Shown: positions 41,275 to 49,539 of the stretch, piece by piece
How positions within the stretch are numbered: position 1 is the stretch's first letter
How the letters are laid out: every line of letters starts with the position of its first letter
Source: Aldehydirespirator sp965220485
GTDB lineage: Bacteria; Actinomycetota; Acidimicrobiia; Acidimicrobiales; Aldehydirespiratoraceae
Direction of reading: 5' to 3'
DNA: 64,000 bases
NCBI GenBank assembly: GCA_965220485.1
Contig: OZ244832.1
Location: 2,914,001-2,978,000 of the forward strand
Position numbers and translations under genes: made by a program
The notes under the pieces: model-generated
What the model was told of the DNA's origin: nothing
The model's input: the letters and a program-made list of their open reading frames with translations, nothing else
Databases searched by the model: none

Positions 41275-44274
41275 ATGAACACGGAACCCACCATCAACAA
41301 CCGCTTGGCGGACTGCCTACGGAAGCGGCACCCGGAATGGCGCGGCGACGCCATCGTGTCTGAACAGACGGGAGTGCTTCTCGACGAGCCCTTGAAGAAG
41401 CCTGACGTGTTGATACGCAGCGGAGCGCCCGTGATAATGGAGGCGGAGATCGCGCCAGCGGCGACCGTTGATCATGACGCGATAGAACGATTGAATCGCA
41501 GTGTCGAGGGCGCTGCCGTGCCAGTGGAAGCAGCTGTCGCGCTCGTCTATCCGGGGCGGTTCCGCGACAAGGTCCGAGAGAGCGACCTGGATGCTGCACT
41601 CGCTGACGCTGACGACCTCGAATGGCGCATCTTCTACGCGTCCGAGACCGGCACCCCGTCGAGGTTCCCCGCCTCAGGATCCATCCGTGGCGGTGTTGAC
41701 GACCTAGCCGCCGCGATCGAGACCCTCACCATCTCGCCGCGCCACGTCGACGAGGCCGCCGACACCCTCGCACGCGCCGTGGCAGAAGCGTCCGCACTTC
41801 TCAACGGCCTGAGCGACGGTTGCAGGCAACAGATCGGCGACCACTTGCATCAGGCTCCGGAACAACAGACCATGCGGATGGCCGCGGCGGTCATTGCCGA
41901 CGCATTCTTGTGCCAGACCGCAATCGCAGAGGGCTGCTCGACGCCCAACATCGACGCGACTCGATCCCGAGGCCGAAGCCGAGGCCTCCACAAACGCCAC
42001 GTCCTGGACGTCTGGCACGAAATCCTCGTGGTGAACTACTACCCAGTATTCAGCCTTGCCTCGCGCGTCTTGACCGCTGTGCCTGATAACAAGGCTGGCG
42101 CGGTGTGCGACCGGTTGGCGGTTGCGGCTCAGGACCTCGCAGCGGCCGGGGCCGTTGAAGTGCAGGATCTAGCCGGACAGATGCTGGGACGTCTGATCGC
42201 GGACCGCAAGTTTCTCGCTACGTTCTATACGAGGCCTGAGTCAGCCGCACTTCTCGCCGAGCTAGCCGCAGCCCGCCTAGAGGTTGACTGGTCAGACTCA
42301 GAAGCAGTCGCCGGTCTGAGAATCGCCGACCTCGCCTGCGGCACGGGAGCGCTGTTGTCTGCCGCATACCGCCGCGTGGCGGCGCGCCACCGTCGCCGCG
42401 GGAAGGATCCGGCTCAGGTGCACAAAGAGATGATGAGGCAGTCGCTGATTGGCGCCGACGTGATGCCAGCCGCAGCCCACCTCACCACGATGATGCTGTC
42501 AGCCGCTCATCCCGCCAAGCCCTTCGACGCCTGCGAGATTCACGTTGTTCCCTACGGTCTCACCAGCACCGGGCGGGAACTGCTCGAAGATGGCCGGGAA
42601 CAGGACTTGGAGACGAAGCATGTGCGGCTGGGATCGCTGGAGCTAATTGCCAAGGATCAGACGGGTTCGCTGATCGGCCAGGAATCCACCCGCCTCGCTG
42701 GACAGGAAGACAGTGTCCGCGAGGACGACACTGCGTTCGAACTATCCGCTGGCAGCGTCGATCTGATGATCATGAATCCCCCGTTCACCAGACCCACGGG
42801 CCACGAGAGCGCCAAGGTCGGTGTACCCGTACCGTCCTTCGCGGGGTTGAGCACCAGCCCGCCCGCCCAGAAGAAGATGTCGCAGAGACTCAAGAGGCTC
42901 AGGCCTCCCCATCACAGCGCTGGCCACGGCAACGCAGGCCTGGCGTCCGACTTCATCGACTTGGCTCACAACAAGCTCCGACCGGGCGGGGTTCTGGCAC
43001 TCGTATTGCCAGCTCAGGTCATTGCAGGCGAAAGCTGGACCAACGCCCGCAAACTGTTGCAGGAGCACTACAACGACATAGTCGTGGTGACCATCGCCGC
43101 CGCGGAATCTTCAACATCGAGGGCGTTTTCTGCAGACACCGGGATGGCCGAAGCGGTCATTGTCGCTACTAAGAACACCGACACCCTCACTATGGGTATG
43201 CCGGCAGCGGACACAGCCATTTACGCCGTGTTGCACCGCCGGCCTACGTCGCTGATGGGGGCCCTTGAGACAGCCCGAACCATCCAATCAGTCCGCGGCC
43301 AGCCCGGAGCGCAGCCGCTGCGCGTCGGGAACGACCGGATCGGATGGCTCACCGAAGCCGACTTTGCGCCGGAAGCCCGCGGTCATCCCGCCGGTGTTCG
43401 CAGTCCCGACGTTGCCGATGCCGCTAGCAGCCTCGCTAGCGGCAAGAACCTCCGGCTTCCGCGCGTGCGGGCTCAACCACTCCGCACCGTCGCCCTCCGA
43501 ACCCTCGGCAACCGTGGCCCCTACCACCTCGACATCAACGGAGAGTCTCCAGGGTCAGGAAAGCCGCCACGCGGCCCCTTCGAGGTGGGCACCATCGATC
43601 GAGCGAAGCACAAGCAGGCCTCCTGGCCGATCCTGTGGAGCCACGAACACGAACACGAGACGAAGATGACGGTGCTGCCTGACTCTGAGGGTGCGCCCCG
43701 ACACGGCCAGTTGTCGGCGGCACGAGACCTGTGGAGCGGTACATCGACCGCGGCGGGAGCGACTCGCCTGCACATCAACCGTGACTTCCAGGTCAACTCC
43801 CAGCCACTCGGAGCATGTCTCACCGCCCGGGATGCTCTCGGAGGGCGGGCGTGGCCGTCGTTCGGCGCCACGCCTCCGAACGAGTCAGATCGTCTGCTGT
43901 GGGAGAAGGCCCTTTGCGCGTGGCTCAACACCACACCCGGGCTCATAGGCCGTTGGTGGGTTTCAAGCCGTCAACAGAAGGGAAGGGCCAACCTTTCCAT
44001 CACAACAATCGGCCTGATCCCGGTGCCCGACCTAGTCGGTGTTTCCCAGGACCAACTGCAACGGCTAGCTGCGGCGTTCGACAAGCACTCTGCTGCCGAC
44101 CTGCTACCCGCGAACGAGGCCTGGCACGACCCAACCCGCCAGTCGCTTGACGAGTCAGTTCTATGCGACGCGCTCGATCTTCCGACAATCATCCTCGGCC
44201 CTCTCGAGACTCTGCGCGAGCAGTGGTGCTCGGAACCCTCCGTCCACGGCGGCAAGAGCACGCGACCCACCTAG
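41275..44274 (+). CDS. N-6 adenine DNA methyltransferase, possible single-chain restriction-modification enzyme
   Basis: A 999-residue protein. The methyltransferase has the AdoMet loop IADLACGTGALLSAAY (about residues 350-365) and catalytic MIMNPPFTRPTG (NPPF at 501-504), the gamma-class N6-adenine pattern. The first 110 residues include a PD-x9-ExE like arrangement (PDVLI then VIMEAEI), which could be a PD-(D/E)XK nuclease as in type IIG/IIL enzymes. Residues about 700-980 look like a target-recognition region (LGNRGPYHLDINGES, WWVSSRQQKGRANLSI). No separate restriction or specificity gene adjoins. It is the first gene of the island. Modification activity is well supported; cleavage is inference. 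Confidence 0.85.
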   Translation: MNTEPTINNRLADCLRKRHPEWRGDAIVSEQTGVLLDEPLKKPDVLIRSGAPVIMEAEIAPAATVDHDAIERLNRSVEGAAVPVEAAVALVYPGRFRDKVRESDLDAALADADDLEWRIFYASETGTPSRFPASGSIRGGVDDLAAAIETLTISPRHVDEAADTLARAVAEASALLNGLSDGCRQQIGDHLHQAPEQQTMRMAAAVIADAFLCQTAIAEGCSTPNIDATRSRGRSRGLHKRHVLDVWHEILVVNYYPVFSLASRVLTAVPDNKAGAVCDRLAVAAQDLAAAGAVEVQDLAGQMLGRLIADRKFLATFYTRPESAALLAELAAARLEVDWSDSEAVAGLRIADLACGTGALLSAAYRRVAARHRRRGKDPAQVHKEMMRQSLIGADVMPAAAHLTTMMLSAAHPAKPFDACEIHVVPYGLTSTGRELLEDGREQDLETKHVRLGSLELIAKDQTGSLIGQESTRLAGQEDSVREDDTAFELSAGSVDLMIMNPPFTRPTGHESAKVGVPVPSFAGLSTSPPAQKKMSQRLKRLRPPHHSAGHGNAGLASDFIDLAHNKLRPGGVLALVLPAQVIAGESWTNARKLLQEHYNDIVVVTIAAAESSTSRAFSADTGMAEAVIVATKNTDTLTMGMPAADTAIYAVLHRRPTSLMGALETARTIQSVRGQPGAQPLRVGNDRIGWLTEADFAPEARGHPAGVRSPDVADAASSLASGKNLRLPRVRAQPLRTVALRTLGNRGPYHLDINGESPGSGKPPRGPFEVGTIDRAKHKQASWPILWSHEHEHETKMTVLPDSEGAPRHGQLSAARDLWSGTSTAAGATRLHINRDFQVNSQPLGACLTARDALGGRAWPSFGATPPNESDRLLWEKALCAWLNTTPGLIGRWWVSSRQQKGRANLSITTIGLIPVPDLVGVSQDQLQRLAAAFDKHSAADLLPANEAWHDPTRQSLDESVLCDALDLPTIILGPLETLREQWCSEPSVHGGKSTRPT

Positions 44275-44353
44275 GCAGACACGGACGGCCCCGCTCACAC
44301 GCGAAGGAACTGGGGTGGGTCCCTGATCACCTGGACTCACGACCAGGTCCCCC

Positions 44354-44850
44354 TCAGAGGGCCTCGGCGACGAGCTTGACGTCGAGGCTGTGGAGCAACT
44401 CGACGAGCCGGGTTGCCCGCAGCTTCTTGATCCTCACGTCGGCGTCGTCGAGGACGTGAGTCATGTATGCCGGCGATGGAGGAGTCAGCCGCGGCCGGGT
44501 CACCTTGGTCACGATCAGGAGGCGCTGCTCACCGATGGTGAGCGTCTCGCCCTTGAAGCCTCGTTGGGGTGACAGGGCCAGGTCTGCTGTCGGTTGACGA
44601 GCACGATCCGGTCTTGCGTGCCCAGGCGAAGAACTGCCGCAGCGAGGTCAGCCGCCGACGCCGGTTGGTCGGCTGGGTGTTCAAGAACGCGTCGATGTCG
44701 GCTGGCTGCACGGTGGACCATTCCGTCTTGGAGCGCTCGTCGACGAGGAATCTGGCGAAGTCACGGACGTTGGCCAGGTTGTCCTCCACCGCAGCGGAGG
44801 AACCCGGCGCTGGTCTGACCTCGGTTAGCAGCCCGAGGCTGCGCCCCGCG
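44354..44850 (-). pseudogene. decayed tyrosine recombinase (integrase)
   Basis: Reading the minus strand, three frames carry consecutive integrase pieces. First is the SAM-like N-terminal part (VEDNLANVRDFARFLVDERS, LTSLRQFFAWARKTG). Then comes a short link (RIVLVNRQQTW), then GFKGETLTIGEQR, which jumps to a C-terminal part (LLIVTKVTRPRLTPPSPAYM, VRIKKLRATRLVELLHSLD) that stops at 44354. The catalytic core with R..H-x-x-R is missing. It is broken by at least two frameshifts and an internal deletion. It lies 3.5 kb from tRNA-Pro and may be the fossil integrase of this island. Confidence 0.65.
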
Positions 44851-44952
44851 GCGACGTGTAGGCGCTGTGTGCGCTGCCGAGGGGAGACTGCGGCCCATCT
44901 GCCATGTGGCCACCCGGAGCGCACACGCGGCCACCTGGGGCCGATACGGAGG
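44831..44952. repeat. island repeat, copy A
   Basis: About 122 bp beginning GCCCGAGGCTGCGCCCCGCG, with central GGCGCTGTGTGCGCTGCC and ending GCCGATACGGAGG. It aligns over its length with copy B at 49341 and partly with copy C at 46208. Inside it GTGTGCGCT and AGCGCACAC are inverse copies. It overlaps the 5' side of the integrase remnant. Confidence 0.6.
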
Positions 44953-45030
44953 CTTCTCTCGGCGTGCACGAGGCGGGTCAAGCCCGCCACCCAGAGGGCA
45001 GAAGCGGGCAATGTACAATCGCTGGCTGCG

Positions 45031-46032
45031 ATGAACGACACCAACGCGCGAGACAGCGACTCGCGAGATTCCACAGAGATCCGTCGCAGGTTGCCATGGT
45101 GGGTGTGGTCGGTGCTGGCAGTAATGCTCGCTGGCGCAATCGTCACTTTCTTGACGTGGCCGAATAGGGCTGAAGCTGTGGGCGTATGGGTAGGTGCTGC
45201 CTCCGTGCTCATTGCGGGAAGCACTGTGGCCGTGCGGGTCAAGGAGACAGGGGGCAGGATCGTGGAGGGCGTCAGAGAAACTGGTGAGAGCGTTACATCT
45301 GCTGTCGAGGAGTTTTCCATGTCGGAGAAGATGCTCACGGGTGACAAAATGGCCGAGATCCTTGCTAGTGCACAGGCCCTCACCGACATGCCAGCCGAGG
45401 AGCGTCGAGCGGCAGAGCTGCTAAAGGAACTGCTGGGCGGGGAGTACACCCCGCGCGACCTCCGGCTCGATGACGGCAGCATCTTCGCGGTTGAGGTCAC
45501 CACCGATACATCGCGCGTGGACCGAGCCTTTTGGCACCAGATCGATCAGATCAATCCGCTTGAAGTGCCGGGACTGACCCGAGTGTGGCGTGTGGATGTG
45601 GCGACGCCTGGCGACGGCCCCGACGACCAGCAGGCCAGCCACAGGCGAGTGAAGGCGCTCCAAGCGCAGCTGCCAGCCATCCTCCGACAGCTCGAAGGAG
45701 CTGGGCTGACAACGCTGCGCGTGCCGCCCTCTCCGCACCGAGACAATCACGAGGCACAGGGCAGGCTGAGAGATCTCGGCGTGCAGATGTGCTTCTCGTT
45801 CGACGCCTCGCCCGACGAGAACCCGCGAGTGTTGTTTGGGGGTGCTTCGCTCAGCGGTCACACCGGACCGAGCATGATCGTAGAAGCGGTGAACGAGAGC
45901 CTGCCGAACAAGGTCAACAAGCTCCGCGACGCCAAGACCGCCGGAGCCGCTGAAGCGCACCTATTCCTCTGGCTGAACTTCGGGGAGGAGCACAAGCGGG
46001 GCAGAGCCGACGCGATGTCCTTCCTGGCGTAG
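45031..46032 (+). CDS. uncharacterised membrane-anchored protein
   Basis: A 333-residue protein of unknown family. There are two adjacent N-terminal hydrophobic segments (WVWSVLAVMLAGAIVTFL and GVWVGAASVLIAGSTVAV), then an amphipathic stretch (KETGGRIVEGVRETGESVTS) and a soluble domain of about 240 residues (LLKELLGGEYTPRDLRLDDG, FAVEVTTDTSRVDRAFWHQI, LPAILRQLEGAGLTTLRVPP). The ATG at 45031 follows a TACAAT (45014-45019). The arrangement (two helices plus a cytosolic domain) is seen in defence-related membrane effectors, but I claim no function. Confidence 0.6.
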   Translation: MNDTNARDSDSRDSTEIRRRLPWWVWSVLAVMLAGAIVTFLTWPNRAEAVGVWVGAASVLIAGSTVAVRVKETGGRIVEGVRETGESVTSAVEEFSMSEKMLTGDKMAEILASAQALTDMPAEERRAAELLKELLGGEYTPRDLRLDDGSIFAVEVTTDTSRVDRAFWHQIDQINPLEVPGLTRVWRVDVATPGDGPDDQQASHRRVKALQAQLPAILRQLEGAGLTTLRVPPSPHRDNHEAQGRLRDLGVQMCFSFDASPDENPRVLFGGASLSGHTGPSMIVEAVNESLPNKVNKLRDAKTAGAAEAHLFLWLNFGEEHKRGRADAMSFLA

Positions 46033-46207
46033 ACCGGACTAGACGGATTGGAGCCGATCAACCTGCACGGCATCGACGCGGTCTGGGTCGCCGTTGACGC
46101 CGGCCCTGGTCACGCACCCGACTGTCGGCACACGTGGCCCATCCTGTGCTTCGACGAGGACGGATGGCACGACTGGCAGCTCAGGAGAAGCCCCTGACAT
46201 CGACTGT

Positions 46208-46305
46208 GTCACGTTTGGGCGCTGTGGGCGCTGCTTGGTTGGTGCTGCGGTCTGTCGTCCACGCAGCCACAGGGAGCGGACACGAGGGCTATGGGAGCCT
46301 GCAGG
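46208..46305. repeat. island repeat, copy C (partial); the only content seen in the 46033-46509 gap
   Basis: GTCACGTTTGGGCGCTGTGG, GCGCTGCTTGG, CACAGGGAGCGGACACGAGG. It matches the middle and right half of copy B (ACGTTTCGGCGCTGTGTGCGC, CACCGGGAGTGGATACGAGG). The remainder of the 477-base gap has no gene I can support. Confidence 0.5.
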
Positions 46306-46509
46306 GCCATCCGGCGCGCCTCTCGCTTCAGTCGTAGCCAGACGACGATGGGGCAGCAGTCCTCACCCCTAAACTACATCGATGGAATGCGTAGCTAGCT
46401 ACGGCGTCCTGGCATCACGTCCGATGCTCGGCGCTTGTGTTGCTGGTCGACGTGCACGGCCAGCGTCGGATGGATGCAACGTAACTGTGCGCGACCTGCG
46501 AGCAAGCTG

Positions 46510-47199
46510 ATGATCTTGTTCTTGGTCAAGTTCCTCAACAAGGAGGCCCATGTCCGAGAGCTCCTCGACGGCAAGATCTACGCCAACAGGCTGTCATGGT
46601 TCAAGCGGACGGAGGCCGAGGATGCCTCTGGGCGCCTGGATCGTCATGAGGGAGTCGTTGCATGGCATCAGCCTGACCAGATCACCAACCTAGTAATCAA
46701 CGGCTGGAACCTGACGCCTGATTTGGCAGGGCCTGTCGAGATGCACGGGGACTGGCTCAACCATCTCAACATCTATTGCACCTACGCGGGACGCCTCGTT
46801 GATGTGGAGCCGGAACGCATACCGTATGAGATCCCACATGAACTCAGATCCCAGCTTGCGATACCTGAGCGTTGCTTGTCGCTAGGACAATATGCAGTCG
46901 TGATCAAGCGGGTGCCTGAATTCATTCGGCGTATGGGAGAAGCCGCACGAAGAAAGCACTATCGGATGCGGTGCGCACGAGTCAACTACTACAATCCTGA
47001 TACATATCACGGTAACCACTTCAACATAGACGCGCTCTTCCAGAAACAGCATCGCTACGGCTATCAGAGCGAATACCGATTCGTGATCGATACGCGAACC
47101 GAGGGGGACGATCCGATCATATTGGAGACCGGAGATATACGCGATATCACACTTGCATTCCGAACATCGACGTTGAACAACAAGCTCCTAGGCATTTGA
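46510..47199 (+). CDS. uncharacterised protein (KFLNKEAHVRELLDGKIYANRL type)
   Basis: A 229-residue soluble protein, lower in GC than its neighbours. It starts MILFLVKFLNKEAHVRELLD, then GKIYANRLSWFKRTEAEDAS, GRLDRHEGVVAWHQPDQ, YCTYAGRLVDVEPERIPYEI and YGYQSEYRFVIDTRTEGDDP. The pattern 'F-x-D/NG-x-x-Y-x-N-x-L-x-x-F ... GR-x-D-x-x-EG' is one I associate with unnamed proteins of accessory regions. No catalytic motif is certain. The start at 46510 is the first ATG before the conserved block; a longer frame begins at 46435. It is convergent with the nuclease gene. Confidence 0.65.
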   Translation: MILFLVKFLNKEAHVRELLDGKIYANRLSWFKRTEAEDASGRLDRHEGVVAWHQPDQITNLVINGWNLTPDLAGPVEMHGDWLNHLNIYCTYAGRLVDVEPERIPYEIPHELRSQLAIPERCLSLGQYAVVIKRVPEFIRRMGEAARRKHYRMRCARVNYYNPDTYHGNHFNIDALFQKQHRYGYQSEYRFVIDTRTEGDDPIILETGDIRDITLAFRTSTLNNKLLGI

Positions 47200-47342
47200 G
47201 CAATCGAGCGACACACAATGTTTGTTGTGTTTTCGAAGGTATACCTCAGGGGTTGCTGGCTAGCTATCAGGAGCAATACGGTGATAGTGAGGCTGTGGTG
47301 ACTCCCGGGATCCTCGCCAGAAACGAAGGGAGCCGCCCAGTC

Positions 47343-48563
47343 TCAGGCCGGGACATCGAACGCGAGGACGGTGAGCATGACCTCTCTGTTAGGATCGTCA
47401 CGATGTCCCAGGATGAACCGGAACCCAGCCTCTAGGTCGCAAGCGACTGCCTTCTTGAAGTTGGTGTGGCTCTTCACCGCGTCCGGGATCTTCTCTAGGA
47501 CGGTGGACATCTTCCTGTCACGGTTGAATATCAGGATAGCCGTCTTGGTATCTCTCCAGCTCGTGTAGCTCAAGAGCTGGTCGATGGCGTCGCCTATACC
47601 AGATGGCCCTGTCCAGAACTTGCACTCAGCAATGAAGACATTCTTGCCGTCTACTCGAATGAGAATGTCTGTCTTCCCTTCATGATTGAAGGTCTCGCCC
47701 GTCGCCTGGCCTTCATAGTGTCCGTTGAGTTGTACGAGAAAGTGTTGCCTCAGATTCTCTTCGTTCATTCCGCGAAATGCTTGGGGACTCTGCTCCATCA
47801 CCAACACCATGCTTGATATAACTGACAGAATGTGCTCATACTCAGCCATATCGAGCGCCGGTTCCGGCTCATATGGATCTGACGATGCCGAAGGCAGTTG
47901 CGGCTTGAGTCGACGCTTCACCTCGGGCGTGGAATATGTGGTCGGCACATCTGAACGTCTAAGAGGGAAGCCTAAGCTCGCTACGATGCCTCTATCGTGA
48001 AGGAGCTTCTCTCGACGTCCAGAGATGAGCTGGTTGACCCTGTCCTCGATTGAATCGTTGAATTGGGTCACGTCGCGTTCTATCCAGCCAAGGTACCTCT
48101 TGAGCGTAGTGAGATCTCGGTCAAACTCGCCACGAACGTTTGCTGCATCGGAGATGGTGCGGTCGTAGACGAAGGCGACTTCACGTCCTCGAACAATTGC
48201 ATGAGGTGGGTTAGTGGTGAAGGTAGAGGGCTGACAATCAAATAGTTGCTTATCGCCGTCATAGGGCACAAAGACAGCGATCCTCGTGCCTGTGACGAGG
48301 GCAGGACGACCCCGATCAAACACCGCATATTCGAATCGCTGACTCACATCAACTTGCGTGTCACCATAATCCACTTGGATACCCTCCTCATCGATTCTGA
48401 CGGGGTCCACCGTGTATTTCTCGACAAAATACTGGCAGAGATCGGAGAGTGATGAGTTGAGAATCTGATTCTCGTCAAGGGCGTCTATTTCCTTGGAGAT
48501 CGCTTGTTCCTGGGCAGCCAACACACGGCTCAGGTCATTCCTGTTGAACAGAAGCTTGGTCAT
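47343..48563 (-). CDS. PD-(D/E)XK nuclease-domain protein
   Basis: A 406-residue protein. The N-terminal two thirds are unfamiliar (MTKLLFNRNDLSRVLAAQEQ, FVYDRTISDAANVRGEFDRD). The C-terminal 130 residues hold a restriction-endonuclease-like core: FNHEGKTDILIRVDGKNVF with Asp, then IAECKFWTG (E-x-K) and AIDQLLSYTSWRDTKTAILI. The start at 48563 follows AGGAG. It is more AT-rich than the core genome, fitting transfer. Its ATG overlaps the stop of the upstream frame at 48560-49123. Probably a defence nuclease; target unknown. Confidence 0.75.
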   Translation of the reverse strand: MTKLLFNRNDLSRVLAAQEQAISKEIDALDENQILNSSLSDLCQYFVEKYTVDPVRIDEEGIQVDYGDTQVDVSQRFEYAVFDRGRPALVTGTRIAVFVPYDGDKQLFDCQPSTFTTNPPHAIVRGREVAFVYDRTISDAANVRGEFDRDLTTLKRYLGWIERDVTQFNDSIEDRVNQLISGRREKLLHDRGIVASLGFPLRRSDVPTTYSTPEVKRRLKPQLPSASSDPYEPEPALDMAEYEHILSVISSMVLVMEQSPQAFRGMNEENLRQHFLVQLNGHYEGQATGETFNHEGKTDILIRVDGKNVFIAECKFWTGPSGIGDAIDQLLSYTSWRDTKTAILIFNRDRKMSTVLEKIPDAVKSHTNFKKAVACDLEAGFRFILGHRDDPNREVMLTVLAFDVPA

Positions 48564-49123
48564 TGTGGTGCTCCTTCCATCTTGTGAAGCTCGCCAGCGC
48601 TGTGGCGATTGTGGATGTCCAACGTCCACCCTTCCGAGAACAGTTGCCGTATCGGCTCTAGCGGGTCTATCCGTTTGTCGGTCACGTTGTGGTGCGTGCG
48701 GGGATTCGTGTCGGCAGCTCGCCTGGGGATGGGCGCTCCCCGGCCGTCGACGCTGACCGCTAGCGCGGCCGTGATTTCCTCGGCATGCCGGGGTAGTGCC
48801 GAACCGCACAGAGCTAACCGTAGAAGTGCAGCGGTGCGCTCATTCCGCGAGCCATGAACCGTCAGAACCCTTATCGGCCTCAGCCCGCGCGCGACCGCGC
48901 CCCGATCTAGGCAGCCAGTGTCCACTGGTCGTCCTTGAAGTAGGTTCGCGGCAGGCGCTTCCGTCGGCGTGTCAGCCGCCGCTGGTACATCCTGACCCGC
49001 ACTCGCCGCCATCGTCGGCGGTGGTGCGGCAGATACCGCTTCGTGGATACGGGCACGAGTGCCCTCCCTTCTGCTGTCCGCCCTGTTGGGGGGCGTGCTG
49101 TCAGCCTTGTGATGCGACAGCAT
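48560..49123 (-). CDS. hypothetical protein upstream of the nuclease gene
   Basis: A 187-residue frame whose TGA overlaps the nuclease ATG (ATGA), which argues for a real, coupled gene. The first 80 residues are low complexity (Ala, Pro, Arg). The later part (IRVLTVHGSRNERTAALLRL, PRTHHNVTDKRIDPLEPIRQ, LFSEGWTLDIHNRHSAGELH) looks protein-like but matches nothing I know. The start is uncertain, and the gene itself could be spurious. Confidence 0.4.
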   Translation of the reverse strand: MLSHHKADSTPPNRADSRREGTRARIHEAVSAAPPPTMAASAGQDVPAAADTPTEAPAANLLQGRPVDTGCLDRGAVARGLRPIRVLTVHGSRNERTAALLRLALCGSALPRHAEEITAALAVSVDGRGAPIPRRAADTNPRTHHNVTDKRIDPLEPIRQLFSEGWTLDIHNRHSAGELHKMEGAPQ

Positions 49124-49171
49124 CTAGATGTTGGCAGATGGTCCGACGCAGGGCGCGGATCGTGGTAAACG

Positions 49172-49206
49172 CCACGGCCCCCGACAGCAGACACCGGGGG
49201 CCGTGG
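49172..49206. terminator. GC-rich hairpin, possible bidirectional terminator
   Basis: CCACGGCCCCC pairs perfectly with GGGGGCCGTGG around a 13-base loop. There is no T-tract on either side. It lies just upstream of the 49123 start and beyond the 3' end of the ImmA gene. Confidence 0.45.
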
Positions 49207-49340
49207 ACTCTCGACCTAAGGGCACACAGCCACTCAGCTCGCCAACGGCCGCAAGTGTAGGAGTGCGGTGATCTGGATCGGTGGATGCCGGAGGCGATGC
49301 CGGAGCGTTCTTGGCTTCAGCTCTCCGTCCTCTTGGGAAG

Positions 49341-49463
49341 CCCCGAAGCTGCGCTCCGCGGCCACGTTTCGGCGCTGTGTGCGCTACCGCGACGGCGCTG
49401 CGAGCTGTCGTCGGGATGGGCACCGGGAGTGGATACGAGGCCCCCGTGGGCCTACACGGAGGC
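49341..49463. repeat. island repeat, copy B
   Basis: CCCCGAAGCTGCGCTCCGCG, GCCACGTTTCGGCGCTGTGT, GCGCTACCGC, ending GGGCCTACACGGAGG. About 75 percent of positions match copy A by eye. It lies in the 416-base gap before the ImmA gene, where no gene is seen. Confidence 0.6.
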
Positions 49464-49539
49464 ACCTGATGGCCAATGCACGCGCCAGTACGCGGAAAAG
49501 TCTGAGCCTGATCTGACTAGGCGGGTTGCCGGATGATCG

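Noticed and set aside
44529..45503. 324-codon minus-strand frame across the membrane-protein gene and integrase relic
   Set aside because: Its first two thirds are antisense to the gene at 45031; only the end carries integrase sequence, annotated as a pseudogene.
47196..47435. 79-codon plus-strand frame after the gene at 46510
   Set aside because: Most of it is antisense to the end of the nuclease gene and it has no family features.
44831..49463. Integron attC sites
   Set aside because: The island repeats lack GTTRRRY/RYYYAAC core sites, and no integron integrase is present.
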